From Marinobacter fuscus (GTDB lineage Bacteria > Pseudomonadota > Gammaproteobacteria > Pseudomonadales > Oleiphilaceae), in the NCBI RefSeq assembly GCF_003007675.1, contig NZ_PXNP01000009.1, positions 310,001 to 374,000 of the forward strand: a stretch of 64,000 nucleotides of DNA, in the 5' to 3' direction. Both the position numbers and the translations under genes were made by a program. This document shows positions 28,716 to 40,900 of this stretch, one piece after another; within the stretch, counting starts at the first letter, position 1, and each line of letters starts with the position of its first letter. A model generated the notes under the pieces. That model searched no databases, was not told where the DNA came from, and saw nothing but the letters and a program-made list of their open reading frames with translations.

Positions 28716-29651
28716 GTGCGCATCGTCTTTGCCGGAACACCGGATTTTGCCGCCACCGCCCTGAAAGCCCTGCTGGATGCTGGCCATCAGGTTATCGGAG
28801 TCTACTCTCAGCCTGACCGCCCCGCCGGTCGCGGCCGCAAGCTACAACCTAGCCCGGTCAAGCAGGTAGCCCTGGAAGCAGGCCTGCCGGTGTACCAGCC
28901 GGAGTCCCTGAGAGCCGAGGACGCCCGGCAGCAACTGGCAGTGCTGAAACCCGATGTGATGATTGTCGCCGCCTATGGCCTGATCCTGCCAAAAGCCGTG
29001 TTGGAAATTCCGGTGCAGGGCTGCTTGAACATCCACGCCTCTCTGCTGCCTCGCTGGCGTGGCGCAGCACCTATCCAGCGGGCCATTGCCGCGGGCGATG
29101 CGGAAACCGGCATCACCATCATGCAGATGGATGAGGGCCTGGATACCGGCGACATGCTGCTGAAGTCTGCCACGCCTATTCTGCCGGACGACACCGGCGG
29201 CAGCCTGCACGACCGGCTGGCAGAGCTTGGCGGCAAGGCTATTGTTGAAGCGCTGGCACTGCTGGCCGACAACCGGTTAGCCGGTGAGGCCCAGAACAAC
29301 GCAAACGCCAACTACGCCCACAAACTCAGCAAAGACGAAGGCCATATCGACTGGCAGCAAAGCGCCGAGGCCATCGCCCGGCTGATCCGCGCCTTCAATC
29401 CCTGGCCTGGCACCTACACCGACCTGGGTACCCAGCGGGTGCGCATTCACCAGGCACAGGCCATGGCTGGCGATTCTGGAAAAGCCCCCGGTACGGTCCT
29501 GAGCCGGGAGCGAGACGGTATTGATATCGCCTGCGGTGAAGGCACCCTGCGGGTCACCCGGATACAGCTGCCCGGCAGCAAGGCGCAAAGCATCAACGAT
29601 CTGATCAACGGCGGCAAGCAGGTACTCCTGCCCGGCCAGGAGTTGCACTGA
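28716..29651 (+). CDS. fmt: Methionyl-tRNA formyltransferase
   Basis: This is a 311-residue enzyme that formylates initiator Met-tRNA using 10-formyltetrahydrofolate. The N-terminal formyltransferase domain has FAGTPDFAATAL at the start, the folate-site SLLPRWRGAAPIQRAI, and the catalytic asparagine and histidine in LNIHASLLP, plus MDEGLDTGDML; the C-terminal domain ends in LPGSKAQSINDLINGGKQ. The start is GTG 28716, usual for this gene. Two bases separate it from rsmB. Confidence 0.97.
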   Translation: MRIVFAGTPDFAATALKALLDAGHQVIGVYSQPDRPAGRGRKLQPSPVKQVALEAGLPVYQPESLRAEDARQQLAVLKPDVMIVAAYGLILPKAVLEIPVQGCLNIHASLLPRWRGAAPIQRAIAAGDAETGITIMQMDEGLDTGDMLLKSATPILPDDTGGSLHDRLAELGGKAIVEALALLADNRLAGEAQNNANANYAHKLSKDEGHIDWQQSAEAIARLIRAFNPWPGTYTDLGTQRVRIHQAQAMAGDSGKAPGTVLSRERDGIDIACGEGTLRVTRIQLPGSKAQSINDLINGGKQVLLPGQELH

Positions 29652-29653
29652 CC

Positions 29654-30952
29654 ATGGCTCAAGCTCTGCCCATTCGCGCCCTGGCGGCCCGGGTTCTGTT
29701 ATCCGTAGAAAACGGCCAGTCTCTGAACCAGTGCCTGCCCCCGGCGCTGAACCAGTTGGCTCCGGAGCAGCGGCCCCAGCTGCAGGCCCTGTGCTATGGC
29801 AGCTGCCGCTGGTTCCATCGGCTCGACGGTGAACTCCATCACCGGCTGAACAAACCACTGCGCAAATCCGACCGGGTGGTACACCACCTGATGCTGGTGG
29901 CGCTGTTCCAGCTCCGGTTCAGCGAACAAGCCACCTACGCCGTGCTCAACGAAACCGTGGAAGCCTGTCGGGCGCTGTCCAAGCCCCACCTGACCGGGCT
30001 AGTGAACGGCGTACTGCGGGCGGCGGAAAGGGAAGGCGCTCCGGAGCTAGAAGCCATCAGCAGCCGCTTCAGCCATCCGGACTGGATGGTGGAAAAATTA
30101 CGCCACAACTGGCCCGACGACTGGCAGGCCATACTCGCCGCCAACAACCTGCAGGCGCCGATGACGCTGCGGGTCAACGCCCTGCGGTTTGACCGCGACC
30201 AGTACCTGAAACTGCTGGATGAAGCAGGCATTGGCGCCAAAGCCACCCGTTTTGCCCGCCACGGCATACAACTGGAGCAGCCGGTGCCGGTAGATCGCCT
30301 GCCCTGGTTCGACGACGGTGCCGTGAGTGTTCAGGACGAAGCCGCCCAGCTGTGTACCCAGTTACTGGACTTGCAGGCGGGGCAGCGGGTACTCGATGCC
30401 TGCGCCGCCCCGGGCGGCAAAACCTGCGCGATTCTGGAGGCCTGCAACGGGCTGGCGGAAGTCGTCGCCATTGATGAGTCTGCCGAACGCCTGCCCCGGG
30501 TGCAGGAAAACCTGGATCGGCTAGATCTGCATGCCACCCTGACCGAGGCCGATGCCGCCGACACCGCCAGCTGGTGGAACGGCGAACGCTTCGACCGCAT
30601 TCTGCTGGATGTGCCCTGCAGCGCCACCGGGGTGATTCGCCGCCACCCGGACATCAAACTGCTACGCAGGGAGTCCGACATCGTGCCCCTGGCAGGCATC
30701 CAGCTAGGCCTTCTGCAGGCCATGTGGGAGATACTGCAGCCGGGCGGGCGCCTGGTGTACGCCACCTGCTCGGTGTTTCCGCAGGAAAACCACCGCATTA
30801 TCCAGCGTTTCCTGAAACAGCAGGATACCGCCACATTAGTCCCGATTAGCGCCGACTGGGGCCGGGACATGACCACCGGGCGCCAACTGTTACCAGACCC
30901 GGACAGCCATGATGGCTTCTTCTACGCCGTTCTGGAGAAACCCCGAACATGA
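29654..30952 (+). CDS. rsmB: 16S rRNA (cytosine-967) methyltransferase
   Basis: This 432-residue enzyme makes m5C967 in 16S rRNA. The N-terminal NusB-like domain (about 1-140) is followed by a SAM-dependent methyltransferase with [14 protein letters not shown] (SAM site), [17 protein letters not shown] (first catalytic cysteine region) and [13 protein letters not shown] (second cysteine). It overlaps trkA by four bases (ATGA). Confidence 0.97.
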   Translation: MAQALPIRALAARVLLSVENGQSLNQCLPPALNQLAPEQRPQLQALCYGSCRWFHRLDGELHHRLNKPLRKSDRVVHHLMLVALFQLRFSEQATYAVLNETVEACRALSKPHLTGLVNGVLRAAEREGAPELEAISSRFSHPDWMVEKLRHNWPDDWQAILAANNLQAPMTLRVNALRFDRDQYLKLLDEAGIGAKATRFARHGIQLEQPVPVDRLPWFDDGAVSVQDEAAQLCTQLLDLQAGQRVLDACAAPGGKTCAILEACNGLAEVVAIDESAERLPRVQENLDRLDLHATLTEADAADTASWWNGERFDRILLDVPCSATGVIRRHPDIKLLRRESDIVPLAGIQLGLLQAMWEILQPGGRLVYATCSVFPQENHRIIQRFLKQQDTATLVPISADWGRDMTTGRQLLPDPDSHDGFFYAVLEKPRT

Positions 30953-32352
30953 AAATCCTGATTCTCGGTGCCGGCCAGGTGGGTGGCACCCTGGCCGAAA
31001 ACCTCGCTAACGAGGCCAATGACATCACCGTGGTGGACAACGACAGCGCCCGCCTGCGGGAACTGCAGGATCGCCTCGACATCCGCACCATGCACGGCCG
31101 TGCCTCTTACCCCACGGTGCTTCGCCAGGCGGGCGCCGAAGACGCCGAGATGGTGATCGCCGTTACCAACAGCGACGAAACCAACATGGTGGCCTGCCAG
31201 GTCAGCAAACTGCTGTACAAAACGCCCACCACTATCTGCCGGGTGCGGGCCGGGGCGTACCTGGCAAAGCCCGCACTGTTCTACAACCGCGACACGGTGA
31301 AAGACCTGGACAGCCTGCGGGGCTTTCCCATTGACGTGCTGATCAGCCCGGAACACCTGGTGACCCAGCACATCACCCGGCTGATCGAATACCCGGGCGC
31401 CCTGCAGGTGCTGGAGTTCTCCAAGGGCCTGACCCGGCTGGTGGCCATCCAGGCCATCGAAGGCGGGCCACTGGTGGGCCAGGAACTGTCGTACCTGCGA
31501 ACTCACATGCCCAAGATCGAAACCCGGGTTGCCGCCATCTTCCGCAAGGACCGGGCGATCATGCCCCAGGGCGACACCGTGATCGAAGACGGCGACGAGG
31601 TGTTTTTCATTGCCGCCTCCGACCACATCCGCTCGGTAATGAGCGAACTCCAGCCACTGGAAAAACCTTACAAACGCATCTTCATTTGCGGCGGCGGCAA
31701 CATCGGCTACCGGCTGGCCAACACCCTGGAAGACCGGTATCAGGTGAAAATACTGGAGCGGGATCATGAACGCTGTGTGATGCTCTCCGAGCGGCTACGC
31801 AAGAGCGTGGTGCTTGAAGGCAGCGCCACCAACAAGGACATCCTGCTGGAAGAAAACATCGAGAACACCGATGTGTTCTGCGCCGTCACCAACGACGACG
31901 ACGCCAACATCATGGCCTCCATGCTGGCCAAGCGCCTGGGTGCCCGCCGGGTGTTCACCCTGATCAACAACCCGGATTACGTGGATCTGATCCAGGGCGG
32001 CGACATCGACGTGGCCATTTCGCCCCAGCAGACCACCATCGGCAGCCTGCTGACCCACGTACGCCGGGGCGACGTGGTGAACGTACACGCCCTGCGCCGG
32101 GGTGCCGCCGAAGCCATCGAGGCCATTGCCCACGGCGACCACCGTTCCTCGAAGGTCGTCGGCAAACGGCTGGATGAAATCAAACTGCCGCCCGGCACCA
32201 CCATCGGTGCCATCGTACGCCACAACGAAGTGCTGATCGCCCATGACCACCTTCGCGTGCAGCCGGACGACCACCTGATTCTGTTCCTGGTAGACAAAAC
32301 CCGGATCCGGGAAGTGGAAAAGCTGTTCCAGGTGGGCCTCACGTTCTTTTAA
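30949..32352 (+). CDS. trkA: Trk potassium uptake regulatory protein TrkA
   Basis: This is a 467-residue peripheral membrane protein that gates the TrkH/TrkG potassium channel in response to NAD(H) and ATP. Two RCK units are visible, each with an NAD-binding fold and a TrkA-C lobe: the first starts [20 protein letters not shown] and the second at [17 protein letters not shown] (about residue 243). It is translationally coupled to rsmB, the same arrangement that I recall in Pseudomonas. No trkH is in the window. Confidence 0.97.
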   Translation: MKILILGAGQVGGTLAENLANEANDITVVDNDSARLRELQDRLDIRTMHGRASYPTVLRQAGAEDAEMVIAVTNSDETNMVACQVSKLLYKTPTTICRVRAGAYLAKPALFYNRDTVKDLDSLRGFPIDVLISPEHLVTQHITRLIEYPGALQVLEFSKGLTRLVAIQAIEGGPLVGQELSYLRTHMPKIETRVAAIFRKDRAIMPQGDTVIEDGDEVFFIAASDHIRSVMSELQPLEKPYKRIFICGGGNIGYRLANTLEDRYQVKILERDHERCVMLSERLRKSVVLEGSATNKDILLEENIENTDVFCAVTNDDDANIMASMLAKRLGARRVFTLINNPDYVDLIQGGDIDVAISPQQTTIGSLLTHVRRGDVVNVHALRRGAAEAIEAIAHGDHRSSKVVGKRLDEIKLPPGTTIGAIVRHNEVLIAHDHLRVQPDDHLILFLVDKTRIREVEKLFQVGLTFF

Positions 32353-32384
32353 TTGATCTGAATAAACAAGCATCTGGCTTTCAC

Positions 32385-32414
32385 TTCGAAATGCCGGACA
32401 AGCCAGCGTATAAT
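32385..32414 (+). promoter_or_regulatory. Probable sigma-70 promoter for glyQS
   Basis: A perfect TATAAT (32409-32414) lies 18 bases after TTCGAA (32385-32390), about 70 bases before the glyQ start. The -35 is weak, the -10 is ideal. Confidence 0.55.
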
Positions 32415-32485
32415 GCGCGTTTTCATTCTCAGGAGTGCCTGAATACTTCAGGCGCCACACACAGACTGACCAGCAGGCATACGTC

Positions 32486-33508
32486 GTGACAGACAAGGCA
32501 AGCAACAACTCCGCGCCAGACCTCCAGACCTTCCAGGGTCTGATTCTGGCATTGCAGAATTTCTGGGCGCAGCACGGCTGCGTGGTACTCCAGCCCCTGG
32601 ATATGGAAGTGGGCGCCGGTACTTTCCACCCGGCTACCTTCCTGCGCTCCATTGGCCCGGAAACCTGGAACTCGGCCTACGTGCAACCCAGCCGTCGCCC
32701 CACCGACGGCCGTTACGGCGAAAACCCCAACCGCCTGCAGCACTACTACCAGTTTCAGGTGGTGCTGAAGCCATCGCCAGACAACATCCAGGAGCTGTAT
32801 CTGGATTCTCTGCGCGCGCTGGGGCTGGATCCGCTGGTGCACGACATCCGGTTTGTGGAAGACAACTGGGAATCCCCAACGCTGGGTGCCTGGGGTCTGG
32901 GTTGGGAAATCTGGCTGAACGGCATGGAAGTCACCCAGTTCACCTACTTCCAGCAAGTCGGCGGCCTGGAATGCTATCCGGTGACCGGTGAGCTGACTTA
33001 CGGTCTTGAGCGCCTGGCCATGTACATCCAGGGCGTGGACAGTGTCTACGATCTGGTCTGGACCAAAGGCCCGGACGGCGTGGTCACCTACGGCGACGTG
33101 TTCCACCAGAACGAAGTGGAGCAATCCACCTACAACTTCGAACACGCCGACACCGAGTTCCTGTTCCACAGCTTCGACGTGCACGAGCGGGAAAGCGCCC
33201 GCCTGATCGAAGCCGGGCTGCCGCTGCCTGCGTACGAGCAGGTGCTCAAGGCCTCCCACACGTTCAACCTTCTGGATGCCCGCCACGCCATTTCCGTAAC
33301 CGAGCGCCAGCGCTTTATCCTGCGGGTTCGCACCCTGGCACGCTCTGTCGCCCAGGCCTACTTCGACAGCCGCCGCAAGCTCGGCTTCCCGCTAGCGCCG
33401 GAGGCATTGCGCAAGGAAGTACTGGCCAACGTTGAGGCCGCTGAGGCCAAGGCCAATAAGAAAGGCAAAAAAGCAAAGCAGGCACCGCAGGAACAGGGGA
33501 ACGCATAA
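32486..33508 (+). CDS. glyQ: Glycyl-tRNA synthetase alpha subunit
   Basis: This is the catalytic alpha subunit (about 340 residues) of the alpha2-beta2 glycyl-tRNA synthetase. Class II motifs are recognisable around [40 protein letters not shown] and [15 protein letters not shown] chose GTG 32486 (read [16 protein letters not shown]) because it gives the family length; the frame is open to 32435, but the AGGAG there overlaps that earlier start. A lysine-rich tail ([14 protein letters not shown]) extends beyond the usual end. Confidence 0.95.
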   Translation: MTDKASNNSAPDLQTFQGLILALQNFWAQHGCVVLQPLDMEVGAGTFHPATFLRSIGPETWNSAYVQPSRRPTDGRYGENPNRLQHYYQFQVVLKPSPDNIQELYLDSLRALGLDPLVHDIRFVEDNWESPTLGAWGLGWEIWLNGMEVTQFTYFQQVGGLECYPVTGELTYGLERLAMYIQGVDSVYDLVWTKGPDGVVTYGDVFHQNEVEQSTYNFEHADTEFLFHSFDVHERESARLIEAGLPLPAYEQVLKASHTFNLLDARHAISVTERQRFILRVRTLARSVAQAYFDSRRKLGFPLAPEALRKEVLANVEAAEAKANKKGKKAKQAPQEQGNA

Positions 33509-33510
33509 TC

Positions 33511-35592
33511 ATGGCAACACAGGATTTTCTGGTTGAACTGGGCACTGAAGAGCTGCCACCCAAGGCCCTGAAACCGTTATCAGACGCCTTCACCCAGGGC
33601 ATCGTAAAAGGCCTTGAAGACGCAGGCGTTAGCTTCGGCCAGGTGGAAAGCTTCGCCGCACCCCGCCGCCTGGCGGTACGTATTCGCGACCTGGCCGACG
33701 CCCAGCCGGACAAAGCCGTGGAAAAGCGTGGCCCGGCGGTGAAGGCCGCCTTTGACGACGCTGGCAACCCCACCCGCGCGCTGACCGGTTTTGCTACCTC
33801 TCTGGGCATTAGCCCGGATCAACTCGACACCATGGAAACCGATAAAGGCGCCTGGCTGGTATATCGCACCGTGGAGCAAGGCAAGCCCACCGTCGACCTG
33901 ATGCCCGGCCTGGTGGAAAAATCCCTGGCCGCGCTGCCCATCCCCAAGCGGATGCGCTGGGGTGCCTACAAAACCGAATTCGTGCGCCCGGTGCACTGGC
34001 TGATTCTGCTGTTCGGTAACAAGGTGATCGACACCCCGGTGATGAACCTCAAGCCCGGCAACAAGACCCGTGGCCACCGTTTCCACTGCCCGAAAGAGCT
34101 GATTGTTCCCACCCCGGCCGACTACGAGGTGGTGTTGCAGCAGGAAGGCTATGTGATGGCCGACTTCGCCGAGCGCCGGGAGCAGATCCGCACCGGTGTT
34201 GCCGCGCTGGCCGAAAAAGAAGCCGGTGGCCGTGCGGTGATCGACGACGACCTGCTGGACGAAGTCACCGCCCTGAACGAATGGCCGGTGCCGCTGATGG
34301 GGCGCTTTGAAGAGCGTTTCCTGGAAGTTCCGGCCGAAGCACTGATCTCCTCCATGGAAGAACACCAAAAATACTTCCACGTGGTAGACAGCAACAACCG
34401 AATCATGCCGCTGTTCATTACCGTCGCCAACCTGGAGAGTAAAGACCCGGCCCAGGTGATTGCCGGTAACGAGAAGGTGATTCGCCCGCGCCTGTCCGAC
34501 GCCGCTTTCTTCTACGAAACCGACCGCAAGAGCAAGCTTGAAGCCCGCATCGACGCGCTCAAGCCCATTGTCTTCCAGGAAAAGCTGGGTAGCCTGTACG
34601 ACAAGTCTGTGCGGGTAGCGGCGCTGGCGAAGAAGATCGCCGACACCATCGGCAGCGACCCGGCCCTGGCCGAGCGTGCCGCGATGCTGGCCAAGACCGA
34701 CCTGTGTACCGAAATGGTGCTGGAATTCACCGACCTGCAGGGCATCATGGGCCAGTACTACGCCACCAACGACGGCGAGCACGCCGACGTGGCTAAGGCC
34801 TTGAACGAGCAGTACATGCCGCGCTTTGCCGGCGACGACCTGCCGTCCACACTGACCGGCTGCGCCGTGGCCATTGCCGACCGGATCGACTCGCTAGTAG
34901 GTCTGTTTGGCATCAACCAGCCGCCCTCAGGCACCCGTGACCCGTTCGCCCTGCGCCGTGCCTCCCTGGGCGTGCTGCGCATCATCATTGAACGGCAACT
35001 GCCGCTGGATCTGCAAACCCTGTGCGAGTGGGCCGAGCAGAACTTCACCGTACTGACCGAGCAGAACACCGCCAGCACTGTGGTGGATTACATGCTGGAG
35101 CGGTTCCGCGCCCACTACGACGAGCAAGGTATCGGTGCCGAGGTTTACCTGGCGGTACACGCCCGCCGGCCGACCAAACCGTTGGATTTCGACCGCCGGG
35201 TGAAAGCCGTGGAAGCCTTCCGCCAGCTGCCAGAGGCCCTGGCCCTGGCCGGTGCCAACAAACGGGTATCGAACATCCTCACCAAGCAGGGCGATGACAG
35301 TGTCGGCGAAACAGTAGACACGGCCAAGCTGCAGGACGACGCCGAGAAGGTACTGGCCCAGAAAGTGGAAGAACAGGCCGGTAAGGTGCTGCCACTGTTC
35401 GAGCAGGGCGATTACGCCAGCGCCCTGAGCTCCCTGGCCAGCCTGCGGGAGCCTGTGGATAACTTCTTTGACGAAGTGATGGTGATGGCCGACGATGAAT
35501 CAGTACGCAACAACCGCCTGGCCCTGCTGAACCGGTTGCGTAATCTGTTCCTGCGGGTCGCCGACATTTCTCTGCTGCCAACCGCCGGGTAA
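33511..35592 (+). CDS. glyS: Glycyl-tRNA synthetase beta subunit
   Basis: This 693-residue beta subunit binds tRNA-Gly and is needed for charging by the two-subunit enzyme. It starts [20 protein letters not shown], the conserved opening, and has [18 protein letters not shown], the HD-like region and a C-terminal anticodon-binding (DALR-like) domain near [20 protein letters not shown]. It begins two bases after the glyQ stop, so the pair is translated together. Confidence 0.98.
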   Translation: MATQDFLVELGTEELPPKALKPLSDAFTQGIVKGLEDAGVSFGQVESFAAPRRLAVRIRDLADAQPDKAVEKRGPAVKAAFDDAGNPTRALTGFATSLGISPDQLDTMETDKGAWLVYRTVEQGKPTVDLMPGLVEKSLAALPIPKRMRWGAYKTEFVRPVHWLILLFGNKVIDTPVMNLKPGNKTRGHRFHCPKELIVPTPADYEVVLQQEGYVMADFAERREQIRTGVAALAEKEAGGRAVIDDDLLDEVTALNEWPVPLMGRFEERFLEVPAEALISSMEEHQKYFHVVDSNNRIMPLFITVANLESKDPAQVIAGNEKVIRPRLSDAAFFYETDRKSKLEARIDALKPIVFQEKLGSLYDKSVRVAALAKKIADTIGSDPALAERAAMLAKTDLCTEMVLEFTDLQGIMGQYYATNDGEHADVAKALNEQYMPRFAGDDLPSTLTGCAVAIADRIDSLVGLFGINQPPSGTRDPFALRRASLGVLRIIIERQLPLDLQTLCEWAEQNFTVLTEQNTASTVVDYMLERFRAHYDEQGIGAEVYLAVHARRPTKPLDFDRRVKAVEAFRQLPEALALAGANKRVSNILTKQGDDSVGETVDTAKLQDDAEKVLAQKVEEQAGKVLPLFEQGDYASALSSLASLREPVDNFFDEVMVMADDESVRNNRLALLNRLRNLFLRVADISLLPTAG

Positions 35593-35637
35593 ACCGGCCT
35601 TTAGCAGATGGTCGCGTGAAATTCCCAGGGAAGGGGG

Positions 35638-35665
35638 TTTCAAAACGGTCGGCAATCCGTATAAT
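35638..35665 (+). promoter_or_regulatory. Promoter of tRNA-Pro
   Basis: TATAAT at 35660-35665 stands 13 bases before the tRNA 5' end, with a weak TTTCAA at 35638-35643 (spacing 16) and a GC-rich discriminator, as expected for a stable RNA promoter. Confidence 0.55.
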
Positions 35666-35678
35666 ACCGGCCGTTGAT

Positions 35679-35755
<77 letters not shown>

Positions 35756-35836
35756 CTTTCCCGCTTTAGCTCACCCTGTTATCTCACTTCCGTTTGTGTT
35801 TTCCAGCACTTCACGTTTTCACGAAACCCAAATCCG

Positions 35837-37792
35837 CTACTTTTCCACATAGTACCGATTCCGGCCTGCCCGTTTGGCCTCGTACATTGCAGTGTCCGCA
35901 CGCTCCATCATCTGTTCTGCCGTGACACCGTAACCATGGGCCACAACAATTCCGATACTAACACCGACCCGGGCTTCACCCTCCGGCAAGTAAACAGGTT
36001 GTGCAACCGCGTTCAAAATCTTTGTGGCCACCCGCTCGGCATCATCCGGGCTGGCGATTTCCGGCAACAGAATAATAAACTCATCGCCGCCCATCCTGGC
36101 CACCGTATCGGCTTTGCGCAGGCAGCCTATCATGCGGCTGGCGATCTCTTTTAACAATAAGTCACCGGCATCGTGGCCATAGGTATCGTTCACTTCCTTG
36201 AAATGATCAAGATCCAGAAACATCAGTGCCAGAGACCAGCCGTGCCGTTCAGATAAAGCACAGGCCTGGCGCAGGCGCTCATCGAGTACACGCCGGTTGG
36301 GCAACCCGGTCAGCGTGTCCTGGAATGCCAGCTGGCGAATCTCTTCCTGGTAAGCCTGAATCTCGCTGAAATCCTGAAACGACACCACCACCCCCTCCAC
36401 GCCAGCATCGTTCACCAGAGGCGCGGCGTTCAAACTCACCGGAATCGTGCGGCCATCCTTGCAGCGAAACATCTCCTGCATACTGCGGTACATTTGCCCG
36501 CTACCCATAACCGCAAGAACCCGGCAATCCGATTTATCATCGTGGGCATGGAACAGCTCATGGCCCCGGAGGTTAACCAGTTCATCAGCCCGCCAGCCCA
36601 GAACCTGCTCGGCCTCCGGGTTCACGTAGGTCACCACACCGGCGGTATCCATCACAATCAGGCCTTCGCCCAGCACACTCGAAATATCCTGAAACCGCGT
36701 TGCCTGCCTGGCAATTTCACGCCGGAGTTGCTGGCGCCGGAAACGGGTGAAGCAAAAATAGACAATCAACAAGAACAAGCCCACGGCACCGGCCGAATAG
36801 CCCGCCATCAGCCAGGGCTGGCGGTAAAAATCCGTCATCGGCAACTGACTCGCCGGGACAAACGTAACGGTTTTCCAGAAGTAACTGTCTGCAGAAGCGC
36901 TGGCAGAACCTGGCGCAGGCAGGGCAGCAATACGCTCCAGGGGGTACACGGTATCGAACAGAAACAGCCCGGCATCCACCAGCACCGAACCGGAATCCAC
37001 CTGTTGCATTCCCGCCCAGGCCCGGGGGTAGTCATTGGCGAACGCGGGGGGCAGATCGAACATAAAACCCCAGGAACGGCTCTCATCGGGCCCGTGCAGA
37101 ATATGCCCGCCGCTGTTCAGCAAAAAGGCCTGATGCCGGGTGGTCATACTGAAGCGGAAGGTATCTAGCAGCAGTTCGCCGCCCACGTTCAGCACCACCA
37201 GACCACGGTGACCGGAATCCGGATCGGTAACCGGCACACTGAAGCGAACCGTGGGCAGGTAAGGCACATCAACAGCGCCGTTCTCCACATTCAGATCCAG
37301 CGGCGAAACATAAAGCTCACCTTCGGCCAGCGCCCGGGCGCCTGCCACATAGTAACGCCCCGATTTCACCTGCAACTGATGCTCCGGCGTTACCAGCACT
37401 CTGTTGTATAGCCTGTCCAAACGCACTTTTTCGGCACCGTCCAGCCCGATGAAGCGCAGTTGGCTGTACGTGTGTTTCTGGCCCAGCTGAACCCGGAAAC
37501 TCTGCTCCAGCCGGGCTTTGTCTTCCGCACTCCGGGTCCGGTTATACGAACGGGTTGCGGGCATCCGGGCGAACGCCTGAACGTCGTTGGCTGCATGGTC
37601 GAAAGCCTGGGTCAGCAACCACCGGGTTAGCTGCAAGCGGGCCTGCTCGCGGGCTTTCAGCACCTCCAGCTCCTTCCAGGCCCAGTATTCCAGGGTGCCG
37701 AATACCACACCGGTGAACACCAACACCCCGGTAACACCAAGCACCAGGGCCGATCTGAGAAACTTCCGAAAATGCCGCCGTGAATCCGCCAT
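35837..37792 (-). CDS. Membrane sensor diguanylate cyclase (Cache-like, PAS, GGDEF)
   Basis: This 651-residue protein has an N-terminal helix (about residues 14-36), a large periplasmic Cache-like sensor (to about 320), a second helix (about 325-350), a PAS domain with attached PAC motif (DTAGVVTYVNPEAEQVLGW ... SFQDFSEIQ), and a GGDEF domain. The active site MGGDEF is intact and RKAD five residues before it is an RxxD inhibitory site. ATG 37792 (MADSRRHFRKFLRS) is preferred over the upstream TTG 37801. It should make cyclic di-GMP on an unknown periplasmic signal. Confidence 0.93.
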   Translation of the reverse strand: MADSRRHFRKFLRSALVLGVTGVLVFTGVVFGTLEYWAWKELEVLKAREQARLQLTRWLLTQAFDHAANDVQAFARMPATRSYNRTRSAEDKARLEQSFRVQLGQKHTYSQLRFIGLDGAEKVRLDRLYNRVLVTPEHQLQVKSGRYYVAGARALAEGELYVSPLDLNVENGAVDVPYLPTVRFSVPVTDPDSGHRGLVVLNVGGELLLDTFRFSMTTRHQAFLLNSGGHILHGPDESRSWGFMFDLPPAFANDYPRAWAGMQQVDSGSVLVDAGLFLFDTVYPLERIAALPAPGSASASADSYFWKTVTFVPASQLPMTDFYRQPWLMAGYSAGAVGLFLLIVYFCFTRFRRQQLRREIARQATRFQDISSVLGEGLIVMDTAGVVTYVNPEAEQVLGWRADELVNLRGHELFHAHDDKSDCRVLAVMGSGQMYRSMQEMFRCKDGRTIPVSLNAAPLVNDAGVEGVVVSFQDFSEIQAYQEEIRQLAFQDTLTGLPNRRVLDERLRQACALSERHGWSLALMFLDLDHFKEVNDTYGHDAGDLLLKEIASRMIGCLRKADTVARMGGDEFIILLPEIASPDDAERVATKILNAVAQPVYLPEGEARVGVSIGIVVAHGYGVTAEQMMERADTAMYEAKRAGRNRYYVEK

Positions 37793-37976
37793 GCCGTCCA
37801 ACAGTTTAATATTGATAAATCACAAGAATGGCCGGGATTGTATAGTAATTTATATTAAAAGACTTTTTTCGGCCAGAACCAGACAACGAATTACAGAAAA
37901 GCCATGCGGACACCGGCTGCCATATAACGGATAAGTCTGCTAATGTTCTCCCGTGCTACTGTCGCGGAGGGATACA

Positions 37977-40900
37977 TTGAACAAGGCAACGGAATTCAAG
38001 TCCGGCAACTTTTCGTTTTTGTCAGAGCACGATTCCTTATTCGTGGAGCTGGCCGAATCCGCCGAGCGTGCCTTCGCCAGCGACCCGAACACCACCCTGA
38101 TCAAACTCCGCCAGCTTGGCGAAGCCCTGGCCCAGCACCTGGCTGCGCTCTCCGGCATCGAGTTTGACGAACAAACCAGCCAGTCCGAACTGCTCTACCG
38201 GCTGAACCGCGAATTACGGCTGGAACCGCAGATCAAAGAGCTGTTCCACATCCTGCGCATTGAAGGCAACAAGGCCACCCACCAGTTCCGCACCCGGCAC
38301 AAAGAAGCCATGGATGGCCTGAAAGTGGCCCGCACGCTGGCTATCTGGTTTCACCGTTCCTTTGGTAAAGCTGGCGCCAGCTTCAAGCCCGGACCCTTTG
38401 TACCGCCTGCCGACCCCAGCGCCCAGTTACGCCAGCTCCAGAGCGACATTGAAAAACTCCGCCACGACCTGCAACAGGCCAACATGGCCCTGGACAGCAG
38501 CCAGCAGCTCAGCCAGCTGATCGAGCAGGAAAAATCTGAATACGAAGCCCTGGCCGTGGCCATGGACGAAGAATCCCGGGCGCTGGCCGAACAGGCCCGC
38601 CAGCACGAACAGGCGCTGAACCAGCAACAACAGGCCTACGAGCAGAAGATCAAAGCCCTGCAGCAACAGCTCACGGAGCAGAGCGAGCAAACGGTTAACC
38701 AGCAACGCCAGCAGGTGGCGAAACAAACCAAAGCTGCCACCGACACCCTGGTACTGAACGAAGAACTCACCCGCATCCTCATCGACCAGCAACTGCAGGA
38801 AGCGGGCTGGGAAGCCGACAGCCAGGATATCACCTTCCAGAAAGGCGCCCGCCCGGAGAAAGGCACCTATCGCGCGATTGCTGAATGGCCCACCAACCAT
38901 AACGGCGAGAAGGGTCGGGCCGATTACGTGCTGTTTGTCGGGCTTACGCCTATCGCCGTGGTGGAAGCCAAGAAAGAAAACACCAACGTGGCCGGTAAAA
39001 TTCGCCAGGCCGAGCGTTACAGCAAAGGCTTTAAAGTGGAAGCTCCGTTACTCGGCGCCTGGGAGTTGATGGGCCGCACCATCGCATGGCCCGCAGACGA
39101 AAGCGGCCATTACCACGTGCCCTTCGTGTATTCCTGCAACGGCCGGCCCTATGTACCGCAACTGGCGGAGCAGTCCGGTACCTGGTTCCGGGATGTGCGC
39201 GAACCCAGCAACCTGCGCCGCGCACTTCCGCAGTTCCACACCCCCGGCGGCTTGCTGGATTTGCTGGAACGAGACAAGGCCAACGCCGAAAAGCTGTTAA
39301 AAGACGAGCCCTTCGGCTACCTGAAACTGCGGGACTACCAGCAAAAGGCCATAGTCGCCACCGAGAATGCCCTGGCTCGCGGTGTTCGCACCGCACTGCT
39401 GGCCATGGCCACCGGCACCGGTAAAACCCGCACCATCATCGGGTTGATGTACCGGTTTCTGAAAGCCGAGCGCTTCCACCGTATTTTGTTCCTGGTGGAC
39501 CGCACCGCGCTGGGGCAGCAAGCCATCGACGCCTTCAACGAAGCCCCGCTGGAGCAGAACCACACCCTCAGCAAGATCTACAACGTGGCGGAGCTGGGCG
39601 ACATGGCGGCGGAAGCGGAAACCCGCATCCAGGTGGCCACCGTGCAGGCCATGGTCAAACGCATCTTCATGAGTGACACCCCGCCGGCCATTGACCAGTT
39701 CGACTGCATCATCGTCGACGAAGCCCACCGGGGCTACACCCTGGACCAGGAAATGACCGAAGGCGAACTAGCGCTGCGGGACACCAGCCAGTACCTGTCC
39801 AGCTACCGGCGGGTGCTGGATTACTTCGATGCCGTGAAAATCGGCCTCACCGCCACCCCGGCCAAACACACCAGCGAGATTTTCGGCAAACCCGTGTACA
39901 CCTACTCCTACCGGGAAGCGGTGGCCGACGACTGGCTGATCGACCACGAACCACCCATCCGCTACGAAACCCTGCTCACCCAGAACGGCATTACCTTTGA
40001 GAAGGGCAAGCCGGTGGAAGTCATCAACCGCCAGACCGGAGAAGTGGACACCACCGAGCTGGAAGACGAACTGACCTTCGAGGTGGACACCTTCAACCGC
40101 CGCGTCATCAACGAGAATTTCAACCGGGTGATCTGCGAACAGCTGGTGCAGGAACTGGACCCGTTCGGCGACGAAAAAACCATGATCTTTTGTGCCACCG
40201 ACCTGCACGCCGATATGGTGAAAAGCCAGCTCGACAAGGCCTTCAAGGGTCTCTACAACGGCCAGTACAACGAAGCCGCGGTGGCCAAGATCACCGGCCA
40301 GAGCGACAAGGTGGACCAGCTTATCCGCCGCTACAAGAACGAGCGCTACCCCAACATCGCCATCACCGTGGATTTGCTGACCACCGGCATCGACGTTCCG
40401 CCCATCTGCAACCTGGTGTTCCTGCGCCGGGTGCGCTCACGCATTCTGTACGAACAAATGATCGGCCGCGCCACCCGCCGCTGCGACGAGATCGGCAAAA
40501 CCGTATTCCGCATTTACGACCCTGTGGATATCTATGCCGCGCTGCAGGATGTGAACACCATGAAGCCCCTGGTAAAAGACCCCAACATCACCCTGGAGCA
40601 ACTGGTGGACGAGCTCACCGACGACGAGCTACTGGAAACCGCCCTCAACAGCCCCGGCGACGCGCCCGACGAAAGCCAGGCCGACGTGGTGCTCAGCCAG
40701 CTCAGCCAGAAGCTCATGCGGGTACTGCGCAAGGCCGACAACAAAGCCGAAAACCGCCCGGAACTGAAACAGAAACTGGACGAGCTGCACCAGAGCTGGG
40801 GCGTGGAGCCTAAATCCCTGCATACCCACCTGCACCAGCTCGGCCCCCGCCAGGCGTCTGAGTTCATCAAGCAACACAGCGGTTTGCTGAACCAGCTGAC